Made by a program: the position numbers and the translations under genes
Source: a methanogenic archaeon ISO4-H5
GTDB lineage: Archaea; Thermoplasmatota; Thermoplasmata; Methanomassiliicoccales; Methanomethylophilaceae
NCBI GenBank assembly: GCA_001560915.1
Contig: CP014214.1
Location: 62,001-126,000 of the forward strand
Direction: 5' to 3'
DNA length: 64,000 nucleotides
Part shown: positions 43,178-53,010 of the stretch, piece by piece
Layout: each line of letters starts with the position of its first letter
Numbering within the stretch: position 1 is the stretch's first letter
The notes under the pieces: generated by a model
The model's input: the letters and a program-made list of their open reading frames with translations, nothing else
Databases searched by the model: none
Told to the model about the DNA's origin: nothing

Positions 43178-45361
43178 ATGATTAATTTTAGGTTCGACGC
43201 CGTTAAGAGGGCCACTGCGAAAGAACCGATCGAAGCGACAGCTCCTTCCAGGGAGACATCCGACTACTACGGATGCAACGTATTCAACAGGGCGGCTATG
43301 AGGAAGTACCTCGATGCCGACACCCGCAGGACCATCTACGAGACCATCGAGAGGGGTGCAACCCTCGATACCACCATTGCCGAGTATGTTGCGGCCGGTA
43401 TGAAGAGATGGGCCATCGACCGCGGGGTAACCCACTACACCCACTGGTTCCAGCCCCTCACCGGCGGTACCGCGGAGAAGCACGACTCCTTCGCCGACCC
43501 GCGCGCCCGTGACGAATCCATCGAGAAGTTCAGCGGAAAGCTGCTGTGCCAGCAGGAGCCTGACGCATCCTCGTTCCCCAGCGGAGGACTGAGGAACACC
43601 TTCGAGGCCAGGGGCTATACCGCATGGGACCCCTCCTCCCCCGCCTTCATCATCGGAGATACCCTCTGTATCCCCACCGTGTTCGTTTCCTACGCAGGAG
43701 AGGCCCTCGACTACAAGACCCCCCTCCTGAAATCCGACGCCGCCGTGACCAAGGCCGCCAGCGAGCTGCTGACCATCATGGGCATGCCCGGCGAGGTCAC
43801 CCACTCCTATCTCGGATGGGAGCAGGAGTACTTCCTGGTCGACAAGGACCTGTACTCGCAGCGTCCCGACCTGGTGCTCACCGACCGTACCCTCATCGGA
43901 CACGTATCCTCCAAGAACCAGCAGCTCGAGGACCACTACTTCGGTTCCATCCCCGCCAGGGTCATGGAGTTCATGAGAGACCTGGAGTTCGAGTGCTACA
44001 AGCTCGGAATCCCTGTCAAGACCAGGCACAACGAGGTGGCACCGGGACAGTACGAAATCGCACCCGTGTACGAAATCTCCAACCTGGCCATCGACCACAA
44101 CCTTCTGCTCATGTCCGTCATGAAGTCCGTGGCGGCCAAGCACAGCTTCGCCGTGCTGCTCCACGAGAAGCCCTATGCGGGTGTCAACGGATCCGGCAAG
44201 CACTGCAACTGGTCCATCGGCACCGAGAGCGGAATCGGACTGTTCTCCCCCGGCAAGACCGACAACGAGAACCTCAGGTTCCTCTGTTTCATGGCCAACA
44301 CCCTCAAGGCGGTCTACGACAACAACGCACTGCTGAAGGCATCCGTCATGACCGCTTCCAACTCCCACAGGCTGGGAGCCAACGAGGCACCTCCCGCGAT
44401 CATTTCCTCGTTCCTCGGAACTCAGGTCCACTCGGCCTTCGAGGAGCTCCTGAAATCCAAGGACATGGTCAAGATCGCAGGAAAGAAAGGATACAGTCTC
44501 GGAATCCCGCAGGTCCCCGAGCTCATCGTGGACAACACCGACAGGAACAGGACCTCTCCCTTTGCCTTTACCGGTAACAGGTTCGAGTTCAGGGCCGTCG
44601 GTTCGTCCGCCAACTGCTCCGGACCCATCACCATCCTGAACACCCTGCTGGCATATCAGCTCGAGCAGTTCATCGCAACCGTCAAGAAGCAGATCAAGAA
44701 CGGTGTCGACCCCCTCAGGGCGATCCTCGACGAGACCCGCGAGACCTACAGGTCCTGCCAGGCCATCTGCTTCGACGGAAACGGATATTCCGACGAGTGG
44801 AAGGAGGAGGCCAAGAAGCGCGGACTGGACTGCGAGAGCTCAGTCCCCGTGTGCATGGACGCCTACACCACCAAGCAGACTGTCAAGATCTTCGAGACCG
44901 AGAAGGTCCTGACCAAGGTCGAGCTGGAATCCAGGAAGGAGGTTTTCCTAGAGATTTACTGTAAGAGGATCTCCATCGAGGCCAAGACTCTGGGCGATCT
45001 GGTGACCAACCACGTCATTCCCGTGGCGATCAGGTATCAGAACATCCTGCTGGAGAATGTGAAGAACCTCAAGGACATCTACGGGGAGAAGGACTTCAAG
45101 AAGTACGCCGCTTCGCAGCTCGACCTGATCAAGTGCATCTCCGAGGATATCTCCGCCGCTGAGTCGGAGATCGACCGTCTCGACATCCTGGTGGAGAAGA
45201 TCGAAGCCAACGGAGAGGGACGTGCAGCAGCCGTTCAGTACCATGACAAAGTGGTCCCCATGCTGGAGAATATCCGTAAGCACGTGGACTCCCTGGAGCT
45301 CATGGTCGACGACCAGATGTGGCCCCTGCCCAAGTACAGGGAGCTGCTCTTCATCCACTGA
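43178..45361 (+). CDS. glnN: Glutamine synthetase type III
   Basis: ATP-dependent glutamate + ammonia to glutamine. 727 aa, the length of the GSIII family rather than the ~450-aa GSI usual in methanogens. GSIII features seen: N-terminal YYGCNVFNRAAMRKYL, THWFQPLTGGTAEKHDSF, GWEQEYFLVDKDLY (metal ligands), RHNEVAPGQYEIAP and GVNGSGKHCNWSIG (catalytic core), and the C-terminal helical extension (KVVPMLENIRKHVDSLELMVDD). Predicted leaderless. It stands alone, with no nitrogen-regulation genes next to it. Confidence 0.95.
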   Translation: MINFRFDAVKRATAKEPIEATAPSRETSDYYGCNVFNRAAMRKYLDADTRRTIYETIERGATLDTTIAEYVAAGMKRWAIDRGVTHYTHWFQPLTGGTAEKHDSFADPRARDESIEKFSGKLLCQQEPDASSFPSGGLRNTFEARGYTAWDPSSPAFIIGDTLCIPTVFVSYAGEALDYKTPLLKSDAAVTKAASELLTIMGMPGEVTHSYLGWEQEYFLVDKDLYSQRPDLVLTDRTLIGHVSSKNQQLEDHYFGSIPARVMEFMRDLEFECYKLGIPVKTRHNEVAPGQYEIAPVYEISNLAIDHNLLLMSVMKSVAAKHSFAVLLHEKPYAGVNGSGKHCNWSIGTESGIGLFSPGKTDNENLRFLCFMANTLKAVYDNNALLKASVMTASNSHRLGANEAPPAIISSFLGTQVHSAFEELLKSKDMVKIAGKKGYSLGIPQVPELIVDNTDRNRTSPFAFTGNRFEFRAVGSSANCSGPITILNTLLAYQLEQFIATVKKQIKNGVDPLRAILDETRETYRSCQAICFDGNGYSDEWKEEAKKRGLDCESSVPVCMDAYTTKQTVKIFETEKVLTKVELESRKEVFLEIYCKRISIEAKTLGDLVTNHVIPVAIRYQNILLENVKNLKDIYGEKDFKKYAASQLDLIKCISEDISAAESEIDRLDILVEKIEANGEGRAAAVQYHDKVVPMLENIRKHVDSLELMVDDQMWPLPKYRELLFIH

Positions 45362-45373
45362 AACCTTAATCAT

Positions 45374-45394
45374 CGGGCGGGTCACTCCCGCCCG
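45374..45394 (+). terminator. Terminator of glnN
   Basis: Perfect 8-bp stem CGGGCGGG / CCCGCCCG with a five-base loop, followed by a T-rich tract (TCTTACTTCTATTCTCTTTATTC). Confidence 0.8.
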
Positions 45395-45680
45395 TCTTAC
45401 TTCTATTCTCTTTATTCTATTAAGAATCCGGACCCCTGTTTTGGGATTCCATTATCATTGTTCATTTTACAATTAGGATAACGATTATACAAAAGTATCC
45501 ATTTAAGGAATATGTAAAAATATTACAAAAAATGCCGAATACAGATTGAGCCAGATAAATGGAATAACCCATCCATGCTGTTTGTAACTTGCAGTTGTGA
45601 ACCTTACAAACATTTATATAGAAGGACAAATAATAACTACGCATCAACCGCGAAAGGCGGTACCATAGGAGTATAACACA
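45395..45680 (+). promoter_or_regulatory. Upstream region of the thermosome gene
   Basis: 286 bp without a gene, A/T-rich. A clear TATA box TTTATATAG (about 45613-45621) predicts a start near 45645 and a leader of about 35 nt that carries ATAGGAG as ribosome-binding site before ATG 45681. Short inverted repeats further upstream (GGATA...TATCC at 45475-45499 and TGTAA...TTACA at 45513-45527) are candidate regulator sites. Confidence 0.6.
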
Positions 45681-47291
45681 ATGGGAATGGGTAACGCACC
45701 TGTACTTATCCTCAGAGAAGGAAGTAAAAGAGAAAAAGGAAAAGACGCGCAGTTCAACAACATCACTGCCGCCAGGACCATCGCTGACGCCGTAAGGAGC
45801 AGCCTCGGACCCAGGGGAATGGACAAGATGCTCGTCGACTCCCTCGGAGACGTCGTCATCACCAACGACGGTGTCACCATCCTTAAAGAGATGGATGTCC
45901 AGCACCCCGCAGCAAAGATGCTCGTCGAGGTCGCCAAGGCCCAGGACGACGAGGTCGGAGACGGAACTACCACCTCCGTCATCATCGCAGGAGAGCTCCT
46001 CAAGAAAGCCCTCGACCTGATCGACTCCAACGTCCACCCCACCATCATCACCGCTGGATACAGGCTTGCCAACGAGAAGGCTCAGGAGATCCTCAAACAG
46101 GTCTCCAAGAAGGTCACCCTCAAAGACGAGGATCTCCTCCTGAAGATCGCCCAGGTCTCCATGAACAGCAAGCAGATCAACTCCGCCAAGGACTTCTTCT
46201 CCAAGATGATCGTCGACGCTGTCAAGACCATCGTCGAGAAGGACGACCAGGGCAACTACTTCGCCAACCTGAAGAACATCTGCACCGTCAAGAAGGCCGG
46301 AGCCAACATGGAAGAGTCTGAGCTCATCAAAGGTCTCATCATCGACAAGGAGCCCGTCTCCCCCACCATGCCCAAGGTAGTCAAGGGCGCCAAGATCGCA
46401 CTCATCGACGGAGCCTTCGAGGTCAAGAAGCCCGAGATGGACGCAAAGATCCAGATCACCGACCCCGAGATGCTCTCCCAGTTCATCAAGGAAGAGGAGA
46501 ACACCCTCAAGGCCATGGTCGACGCATGCAAGAAGGCCGGAGCCAATGTCGTCTTCTGCCAGAAGGGAATCGACGACCTCGCACAGCACTTCTTCGCCAG
46601 GGAAGGCATCTACGCCTGCCGCCGTGTGAAGAAGAGCGACATGGAGAGGCTCGCCAAATCCTGCAACGCCAACATCGTCAGCAAGATCAGCGAACTCACC
46701 GCAGAGGACCTCGGAGCAGCCGACACCGTCGAGCTCAGGTTCATCGGCGACGAGCAGATGACCTTCGTCACCGGATGCAAGGACCCCAAGACCGTCTCCA
46801 TCCTCGTAAGGGGAGGAACCAACCACGTCACCGACGAGGTCGAGAGGTCTCTGGTCGACGCCTGGTCTGTCGTAAAGGTCTCCATCGAGGACGGTCTCAT
46901 CTGCACTGGAGGAGGTTCCACCGCAATGGAACTCGCCATGAAGATCAGGGACTACGCCGCATCTGTCGGCGGAAGGGAGCAGATCGCCATCGAGGCCTTC
47001 GCCTCTGCCATGGAGATTATCCCCACCACCCTCGCCGAGAACGCCGGCCTCGACCCCATCAACATGGTCATCGAGCTCAGGAGGAAGCATAAGGCAGGCA
47101 AGACCTACGCCGGAATCAACCCCTTCACCGGCAAGGTCGAGGACATGATGAAGAACGATGTCATCGAGCCCTACAGGATCGGAAAACAGGCCATCAACTC
47201 TGCAACCGATGCCGCGGTCATGATCCTCAGGATCGACGATGTCATCGCCTCCAAATCCGCACCTGCACCCGCAGCACCCGGAACGGACTGA
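45681..47291 (+). CDS. thsA: Thermosome subunit (group II chaperonin)
   Basis: ATP-driven protein-folding chaperonin. 536 aa, standard length. Signature segments: SLGPRGMDKMLVDSLGDVVITNDGVTILKEM, VGDGTTTSVIIAGELL and, in the C-terminal equatorial part, GGGSTAMELAMKI. The C-terminus (SAPAPAAPGTD) lacks the Gly-Gly-Met tail. Only one subunit gene is visible here. A strong terminator follows, and the bacterial-type grpE-dnaK-dnaJ genes come directly after. Confidence 0.96.
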   Translation: MGMGNAPVLILREGSKREKGKDAQFNNITAARTIADAVRSSLGPRGMDKMLVDSLGDVVITNDGVTILKEMDVQHPAAKMLVEVAKAQDDEVGDGTTTSVIIAGELLKKALDLIDSNVHPTIITAGYRLANEKAQEILKQVSKKVTLKDEDLLLKIAQVSMNSKQINSAKDFFSKMIVDAVKTIVEKDDQGNYFANLKNICTVKKAGANMEESELIKGLIIDKEPVSPTMPKVVKGAKIALIDGAFEVKKPEMDAKIQITDPEMLSQFIKEEENTLKAMVDACKKAGANVVFCQKGIDDLAQHFFAREGIYACRRVKKSDMERLAKSCNANIVSKISELTAEDLGAADTVELRFIGDEQMTFVTGCKDPKTVSILVRGGTNHVTDEVERSLVDAWSVVKVSIEDGLICTGGGSTAMELAMKIRDYAASVGGREQIAIEAFASAMEIIPTTLAENAGLDPINMVIELRRKHKAGKTYAGINPFTGKVEDMMKNDVIEPYRIGKQAINSATDAAVMILRIDDVIASKSAPAPAAPGTD

Positions 47292-47308
47292 AGCTTCTAA
47301 ACTATCAA

Positions 47309-47326
47309 GGGGGGCTTCAGCCCCCC
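47309..47326 (+). terminator. Terminator after the thermosome gene
   Basis: 7-bp stem GGGGGGC / GCCCCCC with a TTCA loop. Confidence 0.8.
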
Positions 47327-47361
47327 GAAAACCTCTCAAAATATCTCAAAAGTGGTAATGT

Positions 47362-47937
47362 ATGACTGGCAAGTCTAAAGAAAAAACAGAAGCGCCCTCC
47401 GAGGAGAAAGAGGTAGAAGCCACTCCGGAAGAACCCTCTCTGGAAGCACAGCTGGAGCAGGCCAAGGCGGAAGCCGCCGAGAACCTGGACCGCTGGCAGC
47501 GCACCTTTGCCGAGTTCGACAATTACCGCAAGAGGACCGAGAAGGAGATGGCCGACTTCAGGAAGTTCGCCAACAGCGGGCTCGTCACCGAGCTGCTGAA
47601 CGTGGTGGACGATCTGGGGAGGGCCCTCGACTCCGCTCCCGACGCCGAAGCCTCCTTCGTCGTCGGAGTCAAGGCCGTCAGGGGAAACCTGGTGAAGATC
47701 CTGGAAGCACAGGGTGTAAGCGAGGTTCCCACCGACAAGTTCGACCCCAACATGCACGAAGCACTGATGGTGGTCGACGGAGAGGAGGACAACAAAATCG
47801 CTCAGGTGTATCAGAAAGGATACATGATGAACGGCCGCGTGCTGAGGTTCGCCAAAGTCGTGGTCACCAAGAAGAAGGAGCAGGAAGCGGCTCCTGAGCA
47901 GGATGAGAAAACTGCTGAAGAAAACACAGAAAATTGA
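47362..47937 (+). CDS. grpE: Nucleotide exchange factor GrpE
   Basis: 191-aa co-chaperone that releases ADP from DnaK. A charged N-terminus leads to a long coiled coil (about residues 30-80, LDRWQRTFAEFDNYRKRTEKEM) and the beta domain ending with GYMMNGRVLRFAKVVV, the typical GrpE end. First gene of grpE-dnaK-dnaJ. In archaea this set is of bacterial ancestry. Confidence 0.93.
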   Translation: MTGKSKEKTEAPSEEKEVEATPEEPSLEAQLEQAKAEAAENLDRWQRTFAEFDNYRKRTEKEMADFRKFANSGLVTELLNVVDDLGRALDSAPDAEASFVVGVKAVRGNLVKILEAQGVSEVPTDKFDPNMHEALMVVDGEEDNKIAQVYQKGYMMNGRVLRFAKVVVTKKKEQEAAPEQDEKTAEENTEN

Positions 47938-47948
47938 GGTGAAAGAAT

Positions 47949-49847
47949 ATGTCTAGAATCATCGGAATTGATCTCGGAACCAGCAACTCTGCCGCCTCCG
48001 TCATGGAGGGAGGTATACCTACCATCATCCCCAGCGCCGAAGGAACCAGCGTCGGAGGAAAATCCTTCCCGTCTTACGTCGCATTCACTAAAGACGGCCA
48101 GCTGCTCGTCGGAGAGCCCGCCAGGAGGCAGGCTGTCACCAACCCTGAGGGAACCATCAAGAACGTCAAGAGGAAGATGGGATCCAGCGAGAAAGTGACC
48201 GCACTCGGAAAAGAGTACACCCCCCAGCAGATCTCCGCCTTCATCCTCGGAAAGATCAAGAAGGATGCAGAGGCCTTCATCGGCGAGAAAGTCGAGAAAG
48301 CAGTCATCACCGTCCCCGCCTACTTCAACGACAACCAGAGGCAGGCAACCAAGGACGCAGGAGCCATCGCAGGACTCGACGTCGTCCGTATCATCAACGA
48401 GCCCACCGCCGCAGCACTGGCTTACGGACTCGACAAAGCAGGACAGTCCCAGAAGATCCTGGTCTTCGACCTCGGAGGAGGAACCCTTGATGTCACCATC
48501 ATGGACTTCGACGACGGAGTGTTCGAGGTCATGTCCACTTCCGGAGATACCGCTCTCGGAGGATCCGACATGGATGAGGCACTCACCAGCTTCATCATCA
48601 AGCAGTTCCAGAACGAGACCGGCATCGACCTCTCCAAGGACCACGCGGCATACGTCCGTGTCAGGGAGGCCGCCGAGAAAGCGAAGATCGAGCTGTCCAC
48701 CACCATGCAGACCGAGGTCAACCTGCCTTTCATCACCGCAGATGCCTCCGGACCCAAGCACCTGGTGCAGACCCTCACCCGTGCCAAACTCGAGGAGCTC
48801 GTCACCCCCATCGTGGAGAGGTGCCGCGGACCTATCGAGCAGGCTCTTAGGGATGCCGAACTCACCGCAGACAAGGTCGACAAGGTCATCATGGTCGGAG
48901 GACCTACCAGGATGCCCATCATCCAGAACTTCGTCGAGAACATCGTCGGACCCAAGATCCAGCGCGGTGTCGACCCCATGGAGTGCGTCTCCAAGGGTGC
49001 AGCCATCCAGGGAGCAGTCCTCTCCGGAGACGTCAAGGACGTCCTTCTGCTGGATGTCACTCCTCTGTCCCTCAGCATCGAGACCCTCGGAGGAGTCGCT
49101 ACCAGGCTGATCGAGAGGAACACCACCATCCCCACCAAGAAGTCCCAGGTGTTCTCCACCGCAGTGGACAACCAGCCCTCCGTCGAGATCAACGTCGTGC
49201 AGGGAGAGAGGAAGATGGCGGCAGACAACACCAGTCTCGGAAGGTTCACCCTGGACGGAATACCCCCCGCAAGGCGCGGAGTCCCCCAGATCGAGGTCAC
49301 CTTCGATATCGATGCCAACGGAATCATCAATGTCTCCGCCAAGGACCTCGGTACCGGAAAGGAGCAGAAGATCACCATCGCATCCTCCAACAAGCTCTCC
49401 AAAGAGGAGATCGACGCGGCCATCAAGAACGCAGAGCAGTTCGCAGAGGCCGACAAGAAGAAGGAGGAGCTCATCAACGCCCGCAACCAGGCTGAGACCA
49501 TCGTCTACACCACCAAGAAGACCCTGGACGAACTCGGCGACAAGGTCACCCAGGAAGAGCGCACCACCGTCGAGAACGCCATCAAGGATCTCGAGGCGGT
49601 GCAGAACTCCGACAATATCGACGACATCAAGGCCAAGACCGATGCCGTCATGAAGGCTGTCGAGCCCATCAGCGAGAAGATCTACAAGAACGCCACCCCT
49701 GAGCAGCAGCAGGCCGCCCAGCAGGCATACGAGCAGGCCCAGCAGCAGGCACAGGGCAACCAGTCCGCCGGCAGCAGCAAGAAGGCTGACGACGACAACG
49801 TCATCGACGCAGACTACAAGATCGTCGATGATGACGACAAGAACTGA
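47949..49847 (+). CDS. dnaK: Molecular chaperone DnaK (Hsp70)
   Basis: 632-aa Hsp70. The ATPase phosphate-1 motif [11 protein letters not shown], phosphate-2 [12 protein letters not shown] and adenosine motif VGGPTRMP are visible. The substrate-binding domain follows from about residue 385, and the C-terminal lid has a Gln-rich tail and the EEVD-like KIVDDDDKN end. GAGGTGAAAG is the ribosome-binding site, 11 bases after the grpE stop. Family-standard length. Confidence 0.97.
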   Translation: MSRIIGIDLGTSNSAASVMEGGIPTIIPSAEGTSVGGKSFPSYVAFTKDGQLLVGEPARRQAVTNPEGTIKNVKRKMGSSEKVTALGKEYTPQQISAFILGKIKKDAEAFIGEKVEKAVITVPAYFNDNQRQATKDAGAIAGLDVVRIINEPTAAALAYGLDKAGQSQKILVFDLGGGTLDVTIMDFDDGVFEVMSTSGDTALGGSDMDEALTSFIIKQFQNETGIDLSKDHAAYVRVREAAEKAKIELSTTMQTEVNLPFITADASGPKHLVQTLTRAKLEELVTPIVERCRGPIEQALRDAELTADKVDKVIMVGGPTRMPIIQNFVENIVGPKIQRGVDPMECVSKGAAIQGAVLSGDVKDVLLLDVTPLSLSIETLGGVATRLIERNTTIPTKKSQVFSTAVDNQPSVEINVVQGERKMAADNTSLGRFTLDGIPPARRGVPQIEVTFDIDANGIINVSAKDLGTGKEQKITIASSNKLSKEEIDAAIKNAEQFAEADKKKEELINARNQAETIVYTTKKTLDELGDKVTQEERTTVENAIKDLEAVQNSDNIDDIKAKTDAVMKAVEPISEKIYKNATPEQQQAAQQAYEQAQQQAQGNQSAGSSKKADDDNVIDADYKIVDDDDKN

Positions 49848-49861
49848 GAAGGTAAGTTCAG

Positions 49862-50995
49862 ATGGCAGAATCGAAAAGGGACTACTACGAGGTACTCGGG
49901 GTCTCCAAGACTGCGTCCGCCGACGAGATCAAGAAGGCGTACCGTACACTCGTCAAGAAATACCATCCTGATGTGTCGACGGAGCCCAAGGACGTCGCAG
50001 AGGCCAAGTTCAAGGAGATCTCGGAGGCCTACGAGGTCCTTTCCGACTCCGAGAAACGCAGCCTGTACGACCAGTACGGTCATGCCGGTGTCGACGGTTC
50101 CTTCGGAGCCGGCGGTTTCAACATGAGTGACTTCACCCACGGCGACGATCTCAACGACATCCTCAGCGAGATCTTCGGAGGCTTTGGGGGATTCGGCGGC
50201 TTTGGCCGCTCCTCCCGCCCCAACGCCCCCCGTCAGGGGGACTCCCTCCGTTACGATCTCGAGATCGACATGCTCGACGTGCTGAACGGGAAGGAAGTAC
50301 CGATCACCGTCAAGCACACCGTGGCCTGTCCTGACTGCCGGGGAACCGGAGGCAAGGGCGGCAAGACCCAGCAGTGTCCGGCCTGTAACGGTCAGGGACA
50401 GCGTCAGGAGATGCGCCGTACCATGTTCGGCAACACCATCTCCGTCAGCGAGTGTTCCCGCTGCAACGGTACCGGAAAGATCCCTGTGGAGATGTGTCCC
50501 CGCTGCAACGGCAGGGGCCGTGTCAACAAGGATTCCAAGGTATCCCTCAGCATCCCCAAGGGAATCGAGGACGGTATGCGTATCCGCGTGGGCGGTGCAG
50601 GAGATGCCGGCTATAACGGAGGTCCATCGGGAGATCTCTATGTGGTCATCCATGTCAAGGAGCACAAGAACTACGAGCGCGACGGAGCCGACCTGTGGAT
50701 GAAGTGCGACGTCTCCTACCCCAAGCTGGTCCTGGGAGGCAGCATCACCATCACCACCCTGGAAGGCAAGAGCGTGGAGATCACCATCTCCCCCGGAACC
50801 CCTGTCGGCAGCGTCCTGAAGGTGCCTGGTCAGGGTCTTCCCGAGATGCGCCGCACCACCCGCGGAAACCTCTATGTGCGTCTGGGCGTGACGATACCTA
50901 AGAGGGTAACGGCAGAGGAGAAGGAACTCCTCATGAAACTGGATGCCAACGCAGGCAAGAAAACCACTTCCAAGAAGAAGGGCCTGTTCAAGTGA
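49862..50995 (+). CDS. dnaJ: Chaperone protein DnaJ (Hsp40)
   Basis: 377 aa with the J domain (HPD motif in [11 protein letters not shown], about residues 33-43), the Gly/Phe-rich region ([13 protein letters not shown]), four CxxCxGxG-type zinc repeats (CPDCRG, CPACNG, CSRCNG, CPRCNG; about residues 156-220) and the C-terminal substrate-binding domains. Fifteen bases after dnaK. Confidence 0.97.
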   Translation: MAESKRDYYEVLGVSKTASADEIKKAYRTLVKKYHPDVSTEPKDVAEAKFKEISEAYEVLSDSEKRSLYDQYGHAGVDGSFGAGGFNMSDFTHGDDLNDILSEIFGGFGGFGGFGRSSRPNAPRQGDSLRYDLEIDMLDVLNGKEVPITVKHTVACPDCRGTGGKGGKTQQCPACNGQGQRQEMRRTMFGNTISVSECSRCNGTGKIPVEMCPRCNGRGRVNKDSKVSLSIPKGIEDGMRIRVGGAGDAGYNGGPSGDLYVVIHVKEHKNYERDGADLWMKCDVSYPKLVLGGSITITTLEGKSVEITISPGTPVGSVLKVPGQGLPEMRRTTRGNLYVRLGVTIPKRVTAEEKELLMKLDANAGKKTTSKKKGLFK

Positions 50996-51000
50996 GCAGG

Positions 51001-51028
51001 GGCGGGAACCCCCGCCACCCTTCATTTT
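51001..51028 (+). terminator. Terminator of the dnaK operon
   Basis: GGCGGG / CCCGCC stem with a four-base loop, then TTCATTTTTC. Confidence 0.75.
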
Positions 51029-51056
51029 TCATATCTGGCACTTGAGGTGCGCTAAC

Positions 51057-51701
51057 ATGATCGCGGTCACGGGAAGTACGGTCGGAGAGAACGGGACTGC
51101 GAGGCTTCTGAAGGACGAGACCGTCCTTTCCATGTCCAAATCCGACCAGCTTGTCATCCTGGGAGGATGCGGTATCACCGAGGCCCGCACCGATGTCGAT
51201 GCACGGGTGAAGCAGTACCGCGACCTGCCGTGTTCCGTCCTGTTCATCGACGGCAGCACCGACGACTACGATCTCCTGGCGGAATATCCGTTCTTCCCCT
51301 GGAATGGAGGAAAAACAAGGAACATCTCCCGTGGTATCACCTATCTGGCGAGGGGGCAGCTGTTCTCCCTGGGAGGGCGGTCGCTTTTGACCATGGGCGG
51401 GGCCCCCACTCCCGGACGCGACGACACCGGGAAATACTATACCTGGTGGCCGGAGCAGGACATCTCCCCAGATGATGAGAAGGAGGCGGAGCTGAACCTT
51501 CTGGAAGGTGGCTGGAGGGCGGATTACGTGTTCACCAGCGACCGTCCCCGCGGCTGGGGAGGTCCCGGAGGATCCGAAGTCCTGGAGAGGCTGGCCTTCC
51601 AGACTGATTACGGAAGCTGGTTCTTCGCCGGCCCTGAGGACCGTGAGTTCCCGGATTACCGTGCGGTACAGGTCTGTGATAAGGTTATATCCCTGGGCTG
51701 A
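51057..51701 (+). CDS. Metallophosphoesterase-fold protein without metal ligands (pseudo-phosphoesterase)
   Basis: 214 aa. The framework matches small calcineurin-like phosphoesterases: a LVILGG strand, LFIDG followed by YDLLAEYPFFPWNGGK, RGQLFSLGGRSLLTMGGA, and the WWPEQDISPDDE helix. All expected metal ligands appear changed: the first Asp/His pair (TGDxHGD) reads TGSTVGE, GDxGG reads GGCGI, GNHEN reads GSTDD, the later TH reads TSD and the final GHxH reads AGPE. It may therefore bind nucleotides or proteins instead of hydrolysing phosphoesters. GAGGTG precedes ATG 51057. The next gene follows after 12 bases. Confidence 0.65.
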   Translation: MIAVTGSTVGENGTARLLKDETVLSMSKSDQLVILGGCGITEARTDVDARVKQYRDLPCSVLFIDGSTDDYDLLAEYPFFPWNGGKTRNISRGITYLARGQLFSLGGRSLLTMGGAPTPGRDDTGKYYTWWPEQDISPDDEKEAELNLLEGGWRADYVFTSDRPRGWGGPGGSEVLERLAFQTDYGSWFFAGPEDREFPDYRAVQVCDKVISLG

Positions 51702-51713
51702 CCTCATCGTATC

Positions 51714-52508
51714 ATGCAGGACCCTTACAGTAAGGAACTGGAAGTCGCTTCGGCGGCGGTGCGCGAAGCAGCCGACAGGTATGTCTCTGACGGAGACCGC
51801 GATGCCGACGAGAAGCAGAATTCGGTAGGGTCCTTCGACATCGTTACCCATTCCGACGTGGAGGCGCAGGATTCTATCGTTAATGCACTGCGCAATGCAT
51901 TCCCGGGTGACCGTTTCTACTGCGAGGAGAGCGAGGGCAATACCCTTACCAATGAGCGTACCTGGGTCATCGATCCCATCGACGGGACCCTCAGCTATGA
52001 GCGCGGCATGCCCATCTACGGAACGCAGCTGGCACTGTTCATCCGCAAGGAACCCGTGCTCTCGGTGATCTATGTTCCTGTGCTGAAGGAGATGTATACC
52101 GCGACCGTTGTTTCGGGAGCACGTCTCAACGGCAATCCCATAGGAAACAACGTCTCCCGCGAGCTCAGGAAATGCGTGGTGTCCACCGGCGACTTCTCCA
52201 GGAAGAAGCAAGAGTGGAGAGACAAGCATTACGAACTTATCGGAGCGATGAGGGACGAATTGGCAAGGATTCGCATGCTTGGTGCGGCTTGCTGTGATTT
52301 CGCCTTCTTCGCTGCTGGCAGGATCGACATACACATAAGGTTCGTCAACAAGATCTGGGACTTCATGCCCGGGCTGTTCCTGGCGAGGGTCTCCGGTGCA
52401 TATGTGGACGAGGAACTCCTGAAGGAAAAGAGTTTCCTTCTTCTAACCCAATCGAAAGAAGAGGCCGAGGAGTTTAGGCAGAAAGTCCTTTCCAAGATGG
52501 AACTTTAA
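51714..52508 (+). CDS. Inositol monophosphatase-family phosphatase
   Basis: 264 aa, second family member of the window. It has the motifs EESEG (metal ligands, about residues 71-75), WVIDPIDGTLSY (about residues 83-94) and the late WDFMPGLFLARVSGA. Substrate not predictable (inositol-1-phosphate, fructose-1,6-bisphosphate or NADP type). Directly downstream of the phosphoesterase-fold gene, so both may be co-transcribed. Its stop abuts the stop of the converging gene at 52509 without any gap. Confidence 0.87.
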   Translation: MQDPYSKELEVASAAVREAADRYVSDGDRDADEKQNSVGSFDIVTHSDVEAQDSIVNALRNAFPGDRFYCEESEGNTLTNERTWVIDPIDGTLSYERGMPIYGTQLALFIRKEPVLSVIYVPVLKEMYTATVVSGARLNGNPIGNNVSRELRKCVVSTGDFSRKKQEWRDKHYELIGAMRDELARIRMLGAACCDFAFFAAGRIDIHIRFVNKIWDFMPGLFLARVSGAYVDEELLKEKSFLLLTQSKEEAEEFRQKVLSKMEL

Positions 52509-53006
52509 TCAGTGCATTACCTTGTGGTCAGGCATAGGTTTGTGATACTTTCCGGTCGCCGTTTCGATGCTTATCTCGAATACCGCAGCTGCGGCGGCAC
52601 GTTCCTCTTTCATCGGGAATCCGGCACGTTCGGGAACAGTTTTCGCGATGATTGCTCTGAGAACAGCGATTTTCTTGTCGAGATCCTCGATGGTTCTGAC
52701 GGTTCCGCGCACGATAACCGACTCGTAGACCGTGGTGGTGTTGCATCCGTTAGGACCGGTAATCTCGAATCCCCCGGTCTCCATGGCGGTGAGGCAGACC
52801 TTGTCGCAGGCCTCCATGTTCTCGTTTTTCTCTCCGGATTTCCTTCCGTGGAAGTAGATTTTGTTCCCGATGCGGACGAAGTTGACTGGGATGCAATACG
52901 GATATCCGTCCTTCCCTACGGTACCGAGAACGCCTTCCTTCACACGGTCGAGAAGAGCGTAGATTTCGTCATCCGAAAGATGGAACTTCTCCATGTTGGG
53001 CTGCAT
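52509..53006 (-). CDS. Pyridoxamine 5'-phosphate oxidase-fold, FMN-binding protein (NimA-like)
   Basis: 165-aa split-barrel flavin-binding family protein: LDRVKEGVLGTVGKDGYPYCIPVNFV (FMN-phosphate binding region), KIYFHGRKSGEKNENM, then VYESVIVRGTVRTIED. Such proteins reduce or bind small aromatic substrates; the substrate is unknown. GGAGTGA five bases before ATG 53006 supports this start. Last gene of a minus-strand run behind the thi genes. Confidence 0.82.
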   Translation of the reverse strand: MQPNMEKFHLSDDEIYALLDRVKEGVLGTVGKDGYPYCIPVNFVRIGNKIYFHGRKSGEKNENMEACDKVCLTAMETGGFEITGPNGCNTTTVYESVIVRGTVRTIEDLDKKIAVLRAIIAKTVPERAGFPMKEERAAAAAVFEISIETATGKYHKPMPDHKVMH

Positions 53007-53010
53007 GGAA

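Noticed and set aside
51714-52508. Specific call as inositol-1-phosphatase.
   Set aside because: Archaeal family members also act on fructose-1,6-bisphosphate and NADP. The motifs do not separate these, so only the family is named.
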